A stretch of 28,988 bases of DNA from an uncultured Flavihumibacter sp. GTDB taxonomy: Bacteria > Bacteroidota > Bacteroidia > Chitinophagales > Chitinophagaceae. The stretch spans positions 1 through 28,988 of the forward strand of contig CAMLPA010000005.1 in NCBI GenBank assembly GCA_946481605.1, read 5' to 3'. This document shows positions 1 to 8,866 of this stretch, piece by piece (the first letter of the stretch is position 1; each line of letters opens with the position of its first letter). The notes under the pieces are model-generated. The model was not told the DNA's origin, made no database searches, and worked only from the letters and a program-made list of their open reading frames with translations. A program made the translations under genes and the position numbers.

Positions 1-62
1 ATTCTTCATGATCGGGAGAAATTTTTAATTACCTGGGAGGTAGTAGAAATAATAAAGGATCA

Positions 63-79
63 ACCCGTTATTGGCGGGT
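63..79 (-). terminator. Weak hairpin after the small secreted-protein gene
   Basis: A 5-bp stem (ACCCG/CGGGT) with a 7-nt loop lies about 27 nt past the stop codon of the minus-strand gene ending at 106. An A/T-rich but interrupted T stretch follows on the minus strand. It could end the transcript of the first uptake locus, but the stem is short. Positions 1-105 hold no other feature I can support. Confidence 0.3.
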
Positions 80-105
80 ATGGGATAGAGAGAAAGAAGA
101 AGGGA

Positions 106-522
106 TCATATTCTGAAAACCTGCAATTGAGTACTGCGGAGTGTTGCAGTGCGGGCAAAGTGTGTGGGAAATGGCAGGCGATCGATGAAGAAGAAGGAAT
201 ATTCCGGGTAATACGGTGCGAAGATGGAAACGAGGTCGTAACCGAAGGTTTTCGATTTTTTAAGCAGCGTCCATTGCAGTGTATCGTCTTCGGTTTCTTC
301 GGCCACAATGAATGCTATCTCCTGTTCAGCGGGAACTTTCCGGAACTGCACATCGTTGGCGCAGATGGGGAGCAGTTGTGCTTTGAAGTGCTGGCGCGCA
401 TGGTCCACCTTTAGTGCAGGGACACAGGCCCTCACCTCATGGTACGCAGTTGCCTGCGAAGCATGATTGCCGGAGAAGAGGAAAACGGCGAGGGGTAAAA
501 ATATCCTAAATAGCCACTTCAT
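106..522 (-). CDS. Small secreted protein of unknown function
   Basis: This 138-residue ORF starts with a convincing signal peptide: charged MKWLFR, a hydrophobic core to about residue 17, and an Ala-rich cleavage region near SQA at about residue 23. The mature part has two cysteines (in RACVP and PICAND) and no motif I recognise. It lies 61 bp after the thioredoxin-fold gene on the same strand, so it may be the last gene of that operon. The ATG sits inside a near-perfect inverted repeat (511-534). The opposite strand is also open in codon register from position 1 to 414, so the coding strand is not certain. I prefer the minus strand for the signal peptide and operon position. Function unknown. 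Confidence 0.5.
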   Translation of the reverse strand: MKWLFRIFLPLAVFLFSGNHASQATAYHEVRACVPALKVDHARQHFKAQLLPICANDVQFRKVPAEQEIAFIVAEETEDDTLQWTLLKKSKTFGYDLVSIFAPYYPEYSFFFIDRLPFPTHFARTATLRSTQLQVFRI

Positions 523-534
523 TTGAAGTGGCTA
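511..534. repeat. Perfect inverted repeat over a start codon
   Basis: Eleven bases (TAGCCACTTCA) are followed by TT and then the exact reverse complement. The dyad contains the ATG of the 138-residue secreted protein. In RNA it would form an 11-bp hairpin with a loop too small to stay fully closed, hiding the start codon. No T-run follows on either strand, so it is not a standard terminator. It could be a translational control hairpin or a protein-binding site. Confidence 0.6.
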
Positions 535-583
535 AATTAGTACAATGGTTTGAAATATGAAATCTCCGTATGTTAAATAGATT

Positions 584-1855
584 TTAATGCGGGGTTTGGC
601 CCTGTAATTTTGCAGCTATTTTTTCCCGAAGCTGCTTGTATTGTTCCTGTTCCGGCACCAGTGCTGCGGCCGTGGCACTCCATTGTAATGCACGCTTTAA
701 TTCCCTTTCGTCCTTTACTGCATGGTAAAAATGGGAAGCACATACATACAAACGATCTGCCACCCCTTCTACGTAGCTTTTTTGCATGAACTCCTTCAAC
801 TTATCAAACTCTTCCTGTTTGGTACTGTCGTACTGGCCGGTTAAAAAAGGCTGCATGAAAGCATCATACCGCTTTTGGTTTTCCTCCCTTATTTGCTGAA
901 CCGACATGGGCAGAAACTCCTGTAAAAAAAGATTGACGGCCGCTATCAGCTCAGGAACTTTCCCTGCTTTGTCGAAGTAGGCGATTTTTTTCGCTTCAAA
1001 AAAATGCTGGAAGAATATGGGCATGCCCGGTATTCGTTGTGCTGTGCTGATCCATTTGTTCGCCTGCTCCAGGCTGTCATTTTCAAAGCATTTTTCCACC
1101 TCCTGCTGTAACAGGGAAGCGAATTTATAGGCCATATCGGCTTCCTTTGTGGCCTGAGTACTATCGCCGGTGAAAAGTATATAGGAGTGCTTCATCAGGT
1201 GATCGAAACTTTTCGCGGCAACACTGTTTACGTTATCCGCTAAAAATACAAGCGCGGGCAGTTGCTTTTTTTCAGCCGGAGACTGGGTGTTCAGATACGC
1301 ATCCAACGGAGCCGCATTGTTCATTTCCAGCAGCGAAAGTTTGGCGATATACATTTTCAGAAAAGCAGTATCCCGCTTTCCCGCCTCAAAATCCTTTGTC
1401 ATACTGTGCACCGTATATGGATCTGAAACAGCTTTCAGCGCCTTGGCAGCCTCTGCGATAAACACTTTCTCATCGGGGTAATAACCAATGGCCTTGTGTA
1501 CCAGTTCACCATCATTTTTTAGATAAAGGAAAGTAGGATAGGCGCCTACATTGTATTGTTTAGCCAACACCTTCCCTTCGGATGTTTCCGCATCCAGTTT
1601 ATAATTAATGAAGGAGGAATTATAGGTTTCCCCTACCGCATGATGCGGAAAAATATTTTTAGCCATCAATTTGCAGGGGCCGCACCAGGTGGTGTACACA
1701 TCAACAAAAACTGGTTTGCCCGATTGCTTTGCTTCGGCCATGAGCTGTTCCCACGAGCCTTCAAAAAACACCATTCCATTTTGCTGGGCAACACCCACGC
1801 AGGAGCAGATGGTAAGCGCTGCCAGCAGCAGCGCTTTATGGAAAGTAAGTATCAT
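584..1855 (-). CDS. Periplasmic thioredoxin-fold protein
   Basis: This 423-residue protein has an N-terminal signal peptide (hydrophobic residues 8-22, cleavage likely after VAQ). A thioredoxin domain follows at about residues 30-135. The active-site motif WCGPC is at about 57-61 and the cis-proline loop YPT about 50 residues later. Both redox cysteines are present, so it should be a working disulfide reductase or isomerase in the periplasm. The remaining 290 residues are helical and match no domain I know, perhaps a TPR-like scaffold. It starts 21 bp after the SusD-like gene, so it is very likely part of the uptake operon. The 459-codon ORF frame at 19322-20611 encodes the same architecture in the second locus. 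The partner or substrate is unknown. Confidence 0.85.
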   Translation of the reverse strand: MILTFHKALLLAALTICSCVGVAQQNGMVFFEGSWEQLMAEAKQSGKPVFVDVYTTWCGPCKLMAKNIFPHHAVGETYNSSFINYKLDAETSEGKVLAKQYNVGAYPTFLYLKNDGELVHKAIGYYPDEKVFIAEAAKALKAVSDPYTVHSMTKDFEAGKRDTAFLKMYIAKLSLLEMNNAAPLDAYLNTQSPAEKKQLPALVFLADNVNSVAAKSFDHLMKHSYILFTGDSTQATKEADMAYKFASLLQQEVEKCFENDSLEQANKWISTAQRIPGMPIFFQHFFEAKKIAYFDKAGKVPELIAAVNLFLQEFLPMSVQQIREENQKRYDAFMQPFLTGQYDSTKQEEFDKLKEFMQKSYVEGVADRLYVCASHFYHAVKDERELKRALQWSATAAALVPEQEQYKQLREKIAAKLQGQTPH

Positions 1856-1876
1856 GTCGATTGATTATAACCGTTA

Positions 1877-3241
1877 TTAACGTGGGTTCTGATCCATGCC
1901 GGTAGCGGCGATCACTGTTTGAGGAATGGGGAATACATACCTGGGGTTGTTGGGCGGCAGTTCAAGGGTTTGTCCGGCCACGGTGCGTTGCAGCGACTGC
2001 GCGAACCTGGTATCACGGTTGAATCTTTTCAGGTCTGCCCACCGGATGTTGCGCGCCACCAGTTCTTTCCTGCGTTCCAGGATTATCTTTTTCAGTATTT
2101 CAGTTTCATCGGTTGAAACCAGTGGCGTATAAGTGCCCTGAACATATCTTTTTTCGAGGAGACTGTTCAGGTAAAAAAGTGCCTTGGTATAATCACCATC
2201 CCGGGCATAACATTCAGCCGCGATAAGGTATGTTTCATCTGTTGCCAGTCCGGTAAACCGCGACCATGCGCCGCCATAGTTGCCACCAAATGTGATCGTA
2301 AGCACACCGGTTCCCGGATCTTCCACATCAAAGAATAATGTTTTGCGCAGATCGTTGGCATCATACAAATTGTAAAATGCTTCCGTAACGGGAAATTTAT
2401 AATCGAAACTGTACGCGAAATTTGGGATGGTCAAATGCATGAGCACCTCCGCATTCATGGTGGGAAAACGGGGATACGCGAATGGATCAAGGTCGTTGTA
2501 ATCCATTAATGCGTCTTGTATATCCAGTTGTTTCAGGGCATTCTCCAATGCTTTGTCGTACTTGCTCATGCTTACATAAATGCGGGCGAGCAATCCGTAG
2601 GCAGCTGCTTTGTAGGAACGCGATTTGAATTTTGCCTGCGCAGGCAGCAGGGTGGCGGCCAGCTCCACATCTTTCAATATCTGATCGTAGGTTTCCTGGA
2701 GTGTTGGACGTTTGGAAATGGCAAACACATTGGAAGCCGTTCTTATTGGTACACCTTTCAGGGTTCCGGCAGTGGCGGCCTCGTACAATGGTGCATACAG
2801 TGTGGCCACTTCGTATAAGGCCATACCGCGCTGGAAAAGGGCTTCCCCCTTTATGGTATTTTTTTCTGTTTCACTTCCACCACTGATATCCTCCAATCCT
2901 TCAAGGATCACATTGGCATTGTAGATGCGGCTGTAAGGCACGTTCCAGTCTGTGGCCTGGTCGTTGGGTAGGTATATCTCTTTGCTCCAGGTATATGCAT
3001 TCTTTTCGAAGGCGTTGGTGATGCTCTGGAAATCAAGGTCATTGTGGTACAAATCACCCGCGGCCAGTTCGCTTACCGATCCGGTAAAATTCATTTTCTG
3101 CACCTGGTCGAGTATCATTCTGAAATCTGCCAGGGTAGATGGGATCAGTTGACCTTTGGGTTCAATGTCCACAAATTTTTCGCAGGCGCTGAAGACGAGC
3201 GTGAGTGAAAGCAGGAGTAGATAATTTATTTTTCTGTTCAT
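1877..3241 (-). CDS. SusD/RagB-like outer-membrane lipoprotein
   Basis: This 454-residue surface lipoprotein is the substrate-binding lid of a SusCD transporter. The start at 3241 (MNRKINYLL) was chosen over the longer frame to 3325 because it places a type II signal peptide at the N-terminus, with lipobox LVFSAC and the lipid cysteine at about residue 20. It also leaves a 10-bp gap after the SusC gene. SusD hallmarks include the helical repeats, the RRKELVARNIRWADLKRFN block (WxDLRR-type) and the C-terminal YVFPIPQ...QNPR ending typical of the family. It pairs with the SusC-like gene just upstream. Substrate cannot be read from the sequence. It resembles the second SusD-like protein at 23179-24621 in its C-terminal blocks. 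Confidence 0.95.
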   Translation of the reverse strand: MNRKINYLLLLSLTLVFSACEKFVDIEPKGQLIPSTLADFRMILDQVQKMNFTGSVSELAAGDLYHNDLDFQSITNAFEKNAYTWSKEIYLPNDQATDWNVPYSRIYNANVILEGLEDISGGSETEKNTIKGEALFQRGMALYEVATLYAPLYEAATAGTLKGVPIRTASNVFAISKRPTLQETYDQILKDVELAATLLPAQAKFKSRSYKAAAYGLLARIYVSMSKYDKALENALKQLDIQDALMDYNDLDPFAYPRFPTMNAEVLMHLTIPNFAYSFDYKFPVTEAFYNLYDANDLRKTLFFDVEDPGTGVLTITFGGNYGGAWSRFTGLATDETYLIAAECYARDGDYTKALFYLNSLLEKRYVQGTYTPLVSTDETEILKKIILERRKELVARNIRWADLKRFNRDTRFAQSLQRTVAGQTLELPPNNPRYVFPIPQTVIAATGMDQNPR

Positions 3242-3251
3242 TGGTATCGTT

Positions 3252-6200
3252 TTAAAGATCAACTTTAATGCCTCCGGTGCAGGAGAAAGGCATGGGCAGG
3301 TAATTGGAGAAACCGAGCGGTACAAAATCGGGATCTATGCCATGTTTGTTGGCCCGCCAGAGTATGCCCACGTTGTCGAGGTATATGTACAACTGAACCG
3401 ATTTCAGCACCCCTTTTTTCACGATAGCGGCGGGCAGGTCGTAAGAGAGGGTTACATCTTTCAGTCGGATATGGGCGGCGTTTTCCACCAGGATATCGGC
3501 GAAGCGGTAGGCTTCATCTCTGTTGAAATCGTAGCTGTCGTAAGCTGCTGCGGAGGGTACGTTGGTGATGAGTTCATCGCCGGGCTGCTGCCACCTTAGG
3601 GCATAGTCGCTGTGTCCTGTTCCTCTTCCAATGCCGATGGCGTTGAGGGCGTAATAATTGATGGAAGACCTTCTGAACTTGTGTCCGAATTTATAGGTGA
3701 CGGTGGCGCTCAGGTTAAAACCTTTCCATCCCACGTTGTTGTTCCATCCGCCAAAGTAGGTGGGTTGCACGGGACCGTTGTACACAAGTTGGTCGGGGGG
3801 TAAACTGGCGAGGATGGTGGCGTAATCGCCAATGTTTCCTTTTTCATCGAACAACTGTGGATTACCCTGGTTGTCGAGGCCAGCCCATTTATAACTGTAA
3901 ATGGAATATACCGGCCTGTTGAGTATAGGCATTACGTTGCGGTCGGCATTCATAAAATTCTGTGTACCGCCGAACATATCATTGGTTTCAACGGTGGCAA
4001 TAGCGGTTACTTTGTCTTTGGCATGGCTGAAGATCAACCTTGAATTGAAAGTGACGGTTTTGCCAGTATGGTAATTCAGTTCAACATCAAACCCATTTCC
4101 CCGCATGGAAGCCACATTAGAACGGATGGTAGCAAAACCGCTGGATGGATCCAGGAAATGATCGCCCAGCAGGTCGCGGCCGGATTTATTGAACCATTCC
4201 ACACTACCGGATAATTTATTGCCTGCGATACCGAAATCAACACCAAAGTTCAGTTGGCTCACCTTTTCCCATTGCAGCAACGGATTGGCGGGGGAGGTAA
4301 TGCCAGCCGTAGGCTGGTTGGTCATGGGATCGATGCTGGCTTCGGCGATGGGCAAAGCCGATTGTGCCGGACTCACGTTCCCATTGAAACCATAAGTGGC
4401 GCGTAGTTTAAACCTGGATAACAATGGCGCGTTGAAGAATGGCTCCTGCAGTACATCCCATGCAGCGCCTGCCGACCAAAGGGGTACGTTCCTGTCTTTG
4501 GGGCTTACACCAAACAAACTTGATTTGTCCATACGTCCACTCGCCGAAAGGGTGTATTTGTGGCGGAAGGTATAAGAGGCGTTGCTGTAAAAAGAAGCAT
4601 AGCGGTTTTGGATTTGCCTCATCTGATCCTGAATAGCGCCCGCGAATGCTAAAGGAACCGGGAAATTGTATATGAAATGGGGGAAATAGCCAGACTGATC
4701 TATATCTACAGAAAGCAGTGTACGGTCGTTGTAACCATAGTAGGTATTCCTGGAAGTCTGGTAAAGAATATCGCGGATTTCCATGCCGCCAATTACGGCC
4801 AGTGCGTGGTCGGATCCCCATTCATTGGTATAATTCATTTGTCCGCGGAAGGTATGTGAGCCACGTTTGCTATGGTTGTTGAGCAATACGCCGCCAACCG
4901 GCACATAATTAATGACGCCGCTGCTGTCGGGCAGTATCTGGCTGAACGTATTTGCGATATTGCGGGCATAGTAGGATTCAGGGCTGCGGATGTCTTTGTT
5001 TTCAGAGAAGTTTCCTTCGAACTGGTATTTAAGATCGGCCGTCAGGTTCTTGTGGAGGCGGTAAGCCAATCCAACGGTAATGCGTGTATCTTGTCCGCGA
5101 CCGGTATTGTTGCGTAAACGGGGTTCATCGGCCGGACGGTAACTCCAGTCCTGCATACCAAAGCCCTGCAGGTAGTTGTTGTATTCTTCAGAGATGTCTC
5201 TGGGTGCCGACAGGGCATTTCCGGCTGCATCTCTAAGCTCCTGGTACGGAAGGTAGGCGTATTGGGTGGTTAGCGTGGAACCCAGGGAATAGGGCGATTC
5301 TCCCTGGAGGCCGAAAAGCCCCAGGCCATTGGCCTCATTCTTTGTCCAGGCCACGTTCACTCCTACATTCAGGTCCAGCCGTGACGATAGTTTGATGGAA
5401 TTATCGGCACGCATGGTAATGCGATCCAAGCCGTTGCCCCTTTCGACACTTAGTTCTTTGTCGTAACCGGCTGAGAAAAAATAACGCATCCATTCGCTGC
5501 CTCCCTGTATGTTCAACACATGCTGTTGTTGCACGCGGTTGCGGTAAAATTCATCTGAATACTGTTTTCTCAGGTCAATACCGCTTAACCTTTTTAATAC
5601 AGCATCTCCCTGTGCAGCGGAGATAACACCATTTTGCACATCAAACAAAGTTTGAATCACAGGCGACAAAGGAGTCCGCTGAAGGGGCGGTTGGTTGAAG
5701 TAATTATCGAAGCGCCCATCTTCAAACCAGGACTTCTCCAGGTTTACATAATCTGAGGTAGCCATAAAAGGCAGGTAGAAAAGGTCCGGCTGCTGCGCCA
5801 CCATGAGGTGGCTGCGCATTTTAACGACCGGCTTCTGATTGAACGATCCTTTTTTCGTAACAATCACCACCACACCGTTTGCCGCGCGTACGCCCCAGAT
5901 GGAAGAGGCGGCCGCATCTTTAAGGATGGTAATGCTTTCCACATCGTTGGGGTTGATGTTGCTGATGTCTCCTTCAATAGGAAATCCATCCACCACATAC
6001 AGTGGCTGATCGTTGGAATAGATGGTGCTTCTGCCCCGAACTACTACCCTGGGTTGCTGATCTACACTGTTCCGGTGAAAGGAAACGCCGCCTGCAAACC
6101 CTTCTAATCTATCGAGTATATTGAGTGTTGGCCGCAGTTCCAGTTGTTTGTTAGAAACCGTACTGAACGAGCCGGTGGCCCTTTCTTTGGGAAGATGCTG

Positions 6201-6902
6201 GTAACCGGTATTTACCACCTGAACTTCCACCATCGACTCAGGATTCGGCCGCAGTAAAATTGTGCCAACGGAAAGTGGCATATTCTCCGCTACTACCACC
6301 TGCTTCCGGAAAGGTATATGTCCAACGAGAGAAACTTCCAGCGTGTAGGAACCGGGGTCCACATTACTGAGCGCAAATGCCCCATCAGCGCCGGTGGAAG
6401 TTCCTTTATTGCCCGGCATAAGCCTTACCGAAGCACCGGCAACCGGGTTCCCCAAAGAATCGACCACCCTTCCTGATACAGGTTGTGGCGCTTCCATCAG
6501 CAACGAATCAGACGGCTTCCCTTCTATAACCCGCGCTTTTAAGGGCGATACATTGATTGTTTTACTGGCGATGCTGTATTTCAGCGGCTGATCCCTGAAA
6601 ACCATATTCAGAAAATCGACCAGTGGCATGTTGCTGACGTTCAGCCGGAGTTTCCTCGTTCCTGCCAACGCGTTTTTAGGATACAGGAAAAAATAACCGG
6701 TTTGCTTTTCTACTTCCGTAAATACGGTTTCCAATGTTAGGTTCTTCCCGGAGTAACTCACTGTTTGTGAGAAACTTTCGGCGCTCACATTCAGAAAAGC
6801 CAGCATGGTGAGGATAAATGTTAGCTTCATGACTAACAGCGTTTTGGTAATGAAACGGCGGTCCCAACGGGCGGATCCGCCACAATAAGCAGTTTTTAAC
6901 AT
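3252..6902 (-). CDS. SusC/RagA-like TonB-dependent transporter with STN domain
   Basis: This 1216-residue outer-membrane transporter imports a substrate captured by its SusD partner. The start at 6902 (MLKTAYCGG) gives a long signal peptide ending near ESFSQ (about residue 46). The longer frame to 7016 would run through an intergenic hairpin. Domains in order: STN signalling domain (about 47-120), a carboxypeptidase-D-like beta sandwich (about 139-205), the conserved NTGYQHLPKERATGSF block, a plug domain with VVRGRSTIY and VDGFPI (about 245-355), then a 22-strand-type beta barrel to a C-terminus ending GGIKVDL. The STN domain, with FecR and the ECF sigma factor upstream, indicates trans-envelope signalling as in FecA-FecR-FecI. 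The barrel start lacks any clue to the substrate. Confidence 0.95.
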   Translation of the reverse strand: MLKTAYCGGSARWDRRFITKTLLVMKLTFILTMLAFLNVSAESFSQTVSYSGKNLTLETVFTEVEKQTGYFFLYPKNALAGTRKLRLNVSNMPLVDFLNMVFRDQPLKYSIASKTINVSPLKARVIEGKPSDSLLMEAPQPVSGRVVDSLGNPVAGASVRLMPGNKGTSTGADGAFALSNVDPGSYTLEVSLVGHIPFRKQVVVAENMPLSVGTILLRPNPESMVEVQVVNTGYQHLPKERATGSFSTVSNKQLELRPTLNILDRLEGFAGGVSFHRNSVDQQPRVVVRGRSTIYSNDQPLYVVDGFPIEGDISNINPNDVESITILKDAAASSIWGVRAANGVVVIVTKKGSFNQKPVVKMRSHLMVAQQPDLFYLPFMATSDYVNLEKSWFEDGRFDNYFNQPPLQRTPLSPVIQTLFDVQNGVISAAQGDAVLKRLSGIDLRKQYSDEFYRNRVQQQHVLNIQGGSEWMRYFFSAGYDKELSVERGNGLDRITMRADNSIKLSSRLDLNVGVNVAWTKNEANGLGLFGLQGESPYSLGSTLTTQYAYLPYQELRDAAGNALSAPRDISEEYNNYLQGFGMQDWSYRPADEPRLRNNTGRGQDTRITVGLAYRLHKNLTADLKYQFEGNFSENKDIRSPESYYARNIANTFSQILPDSSGVINYVPVGGVLLNNHSKRGSHTFRGQMNYTNEWGSDHALAVIGGMEIRDILYQTSRNTYYGYNDRTLLSVDIDQSGYFPHFIYNFPVPLAFAGAIQDQMRQIQNRYASFYSNASYTFRHKYTLSASGRMDKSSLFGVSPKDRNVPLWSAGAAWDVLQEPFFNAPLLSRFKLRATYGFNGNVSPAQSALPIAEASIDPMTNQPTAGITSPANPLLQWEKVSQLNFGVDFGIAGNKLSGSVEWFNKSGRDLLGDHFLDPSSGFATIRSNVASMRGNGFDVELNYHTGKTVTFNSRLIFSHAKDKVTAIATVETNDMFGGTQNFMNADRNVMPILNRPVYSIYSYKWAGLDNQGNPQLFDEKGNIGDYATILASLPPDQLVYNGPVQPTYFGGWNNNVGWKGFNLSATVTYKFGHKFRRSSINYYALNAIGIGRGTGHSDYALRWQQPGDELITNVPSAAAYDSYDFNRDEAYRFADILVENAAHIRLKDVTLSYDLPAAIVKKGVLKSVQLYIYLDNVGILWRANKHGIDPDFVPLGFSNYLPMPFSCTGGIKVDL

Positions 6903-6960
6903 ACTTTCGCAGTGTTTGGGTGATGAATGAACGGTTCTCGAAAACTTTGTTTTGTTGGTT

Positions 6961-6969
6961 ACCTGAACA
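6961..6969 (-). promoter_or_regulatory. 9-mer shared by both susC leaders (copy 1)
   Basis: On the minus strand this reads TGTTCAGGT and begins about 60 nt before the SusC start at 6902. The identical 9-mer lies at 28361-28369, about 55 nt before the other SusC start. The matching position is suggestive, but two copies could be chance. It could be a binding site in the DNA or in the mRNA leader. Confidence 0.3.
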
Positions 6970-6973
6970 TACT

Positions 6974-7005
6974 GCCGGAAGTGTTGCAACCACCTCCGGC
7001 TTTTT
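6974..7005 (+). terminator. Hairpin with T-run, antisense side of the fecR-susC gap
   Basis: GCCGGA (6974-6979) pairs with TCCGGC (6995-7000), extended by an inner GTG/CAC, and five Ts follow on the plus strand. This looks like an intrinsic terminator for a plus-strand transcript, yet no plus-strand gene lies there. On the minus strand it is a hairpin in the susC leader preceded by As. A comparable element is at 28431-28467 in the second locus. Confidence 0.5.
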
Positions 7006-7036
7006 GTTGGAACCATGTTGAATCTATTCTACCATA

Positions 7037-8197
7037 TTACCTGTTTTTTGAAATAATGAGCGTTCTGTTTTCCAGCCTGGTTCCGATGTTGTAATCCGCT
7101 AAAAAGCGCATCACATCGGCGAGGGCTACGCCTCTGTCCATTCTGCCCTGAAGGTGAATATCGGGTATTGCACCTTCATACTTCACCTGTATATCGTACC
7201 ATCTTTCCAGTTGCTTCATCACCTGTTGCAGATCGGCATCCTGGAACCTGAATATCCCATTCTTCCAGGCCATCACCTGTTCCATATCGGCGCGTTGTAC
7301 CACCTTTGTCTGCTGCGGGTTGGTGGCAACAACCTGTGCCTGTTGCCCGGGCCGTATCGTGGTACCATTCACTTTCACACTGCCTTCCAGCAGCGTGGTA
7401 TTGATAGAGGCCTCGTTTTCATAGGCGTTCAGGTTAAAATGTGTGCCCAGCACTTCTATTTCCGCGGCATCATTTGCCACCACTTTAAAAGGCATTGCGG
7501 CATTTTTCGCTACTTCAAAATAAGCTTCGCCACTCACTTCCACTTTGCGTTCCTTACCGGAGAACACGGTGGGATAACGGATGGAACTGGCCGCGTTCAG
7601 CCACACCCTGGTGCCATCAGCAAGTGTCATGTTGAACTGACGTCCTTTCGGGGTTGTCATGGTATTATAAACTATTTCGCCACCGGTTCCCTCATATACC
7701 AATTCACCGTTCACCACACTGGCGGTGGCGCCTCCCTGCAATGCGACAACAGCCTGTTGAATACTGTCCAGGGAAACTTCTGAACCATCGGCCAGCGTAA
7801 GCACTGCGCCGTTTCTTCCCGGAACAACCGCCACTGAATTTCCAGCAACGGCAGGGGTTGCCGGCTTGCTGTGGTAGCTCGTCCACCAATATGCACCAAC
7901 AAGCACCGCGAACAGGATTGAAGCGGCCGCCCACCAACGACGGACGAAGTAACCTTTCCGCACGCGACCAGGCATTTTTGGAACAGACACTTCCTGCTGT
8001 TGCTGTGCAACAGCCTGTTTGATTCTCCCGGCCATTCCTGCTTCAAAATCCTTTTTACTGCCCCACTCCGGTTCGTTCCAGGTCAGTTCATCCTGCTGGA
8101 AACTTCCCAGGAAGTTCACCAGCATTTCTTCTTCGCGGGTGGTTCCTTTGCCCTCCAGCACCCTGTCTATGATATCGAATAGTTCTTTTTTTGTCAC
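7037..8197 (-). CDS. FecR-family anti-sigma factor
   Basis: This 386-residue inner-membrane protein should hold the ECF sigma factor and receive the signal from the SusC STN domain. Residues 1-80 form the cytoplasmic sigma-binding part. One membrane segment follows at about 87-105 (WWAAASILFAVLVGAYWW). The periplasmic FecR domain (about 178-280) contains the family block LADGTRVWLNAASSIRYP and VEVLGTHFNLNAYENE. A C-terminal DUF4974-like domain (about 305-380, FRFQDADLQQVMKQLERWYD) resembles an STN-type secretin fold. The order sigma, FecR, SusC on one strand is the classical arrangement. The C-terminal half closely matches the partial FecR at the right edge. Confidence 0.93.
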   Translation of the reverse strand: MTKKELFDIIDRVLEGKGTTREEEMLVNFLGSFQQDELTWNEPEWGSKKDFEAGMAGRIKQAVAQQQQEVSVPKMPGRVRKGYFVRRWWAAASILFAVLVGAYWWTSYHSKPATPAVAGNSVAVVPGRNGAVLTLADGSEVSLDSIQQAVVALQGGATASVVNGELVYEGTGGEIVYNTMTTPKGRQFNMTLADGTRVWLNAASSIRYPTVFSGKERKVEVSGEAYFEVAKNAAMPFKVVANDAAEIEVLGTHFNLNAYENEASINTTLLEGSVKVNGTTIRPGQQAQVVATNPQQTKVVQRADMEQVMAWKNGIFRFQDADLQQVMKQLERWYDIQVKYEGAIPDIHLQGRMDRGVALADVMRFLADYNIGTRLENRTLIISKNR

Positions 8198-8235
8198 GCA
8201 AACTGTGTGTTGATGATGAGTAGAGCAAAAAGATG

Positions 8236-8246
8236 GGGGTATCCCC
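8236..8246. promoter_or_regulatory. GGGG-TAT-CCCC dyad between sigma and fecR genes
   Basis: A 4-bp perfect GC dyad with a 3-nt centre lies in the 77-bp gap between the sigma and fecR genes, about 39 bp before the fecR start. It has no T-run, so it is more likely a protein-binding site or short RNA hairpin than a terminator. Its role is inferred only from position. Confidence 0.3.
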
Positions 8247-8274
8247 TAGTGTGCAGGAGAAAAAATTTTGACCG

Positions 8275-8862
8275 CTATTTTCCCAGCAGCCATACCAGCA
8301 TTCCGGTTGTCACCAATCCGCCAAGCGACTGTTTCAGTTCTTTCAAAGCCCTGTTGATATGGTTCTCCACTGTTTTTACGGAGATGCCCAGTCGTTCGCC
8401 AATCTCTTTGTGGCTGAGGTTTTCCTTCCTGCTCAGTTCGTACACTTCACGGCATTTGGGCGGAAGTCCGTTAACGATCACGTTGATTTGTTGTACCAGT
8501 TCCTTGTGTTCCAGACTGCCATAAGCCGTTTCGGTATGTAATCTTTCATAGATGGCGTCAAAGATATCTTCCCTTACCTGCTCCTTCCTGATGAGTTTGT
8601 AGAGGGCGTACCTGCACGACGCATACAGGTACGCTTTCAAGGAGAGGCGTACATCCAGTTGTTCGCGGTTCTCCCATAAACGCACGAACAAATCCTGGAT
8701 CACATCTTCGCAGGCGTGTTTGTCTTTCAGCAAATGGTAGGAATAAAAGAACAACCCTTCCCAATACTGCCGGTAAATAAGGTCAAGGGCATTTTCATCC
8801 CCACGCTTGAGTTGCCGGAGCAGCGCCGCCTCATCGGATGGGAGGATGGTGTTGGGTTGCAT
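8275..8862 (-). CDS. ECF RNA polymerase sigma factor
   Basis: This 195-residue sigma-70 family protein of the extracytoplasmic-function group is the expected partner of the FecR gene 77 bp downstream. Region 2 covers about residues 20-90, with the core-binding block YHLLKDKHACEDVIQDLFVRLWENRE. Region 4 covers about 125-180, with GLPPKCREVYELSRKENLSHKEIGERLGISVKTVENHI, in which the helix-turn-helix is easily seen; here this is described by its ends, GLPPK and VKTVENHI. A short hydrophobic tail (GMLVWLLGK) ends the protein, a feature common in Bacteroidota ECF factors. The only Met near the N-terminus is the annotated start. It should activate the susC promoter of this locus when the substrate signal arrives. 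Confidence 0.95.
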   Translation of the reverse strand: MQPNTILPSDEAALLRQLKRGDENALDLIYRQYWEGLFFYSYHLLKDKHACEDVIQDLFVRLWENREQLDVRLSLKAYLYASCRYALYKLIRKEQVREDIFDAIYERLHTETAYGSLEHKELVQQINVIVNGLPPKCREVYELSRKENLSHKEIGERLGISVKTVENHINRALKELKQSLGGLVTTGMLVWLLGK

Positions 8863-8866
8863 GGTC

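Noticed and set aside
7154..7783. 209-residue plus-strand ORF
   Set aside because: It lies wholly inside the clear FecR gene on the other strand and has no recognisable domain or signal; it is a shadow.
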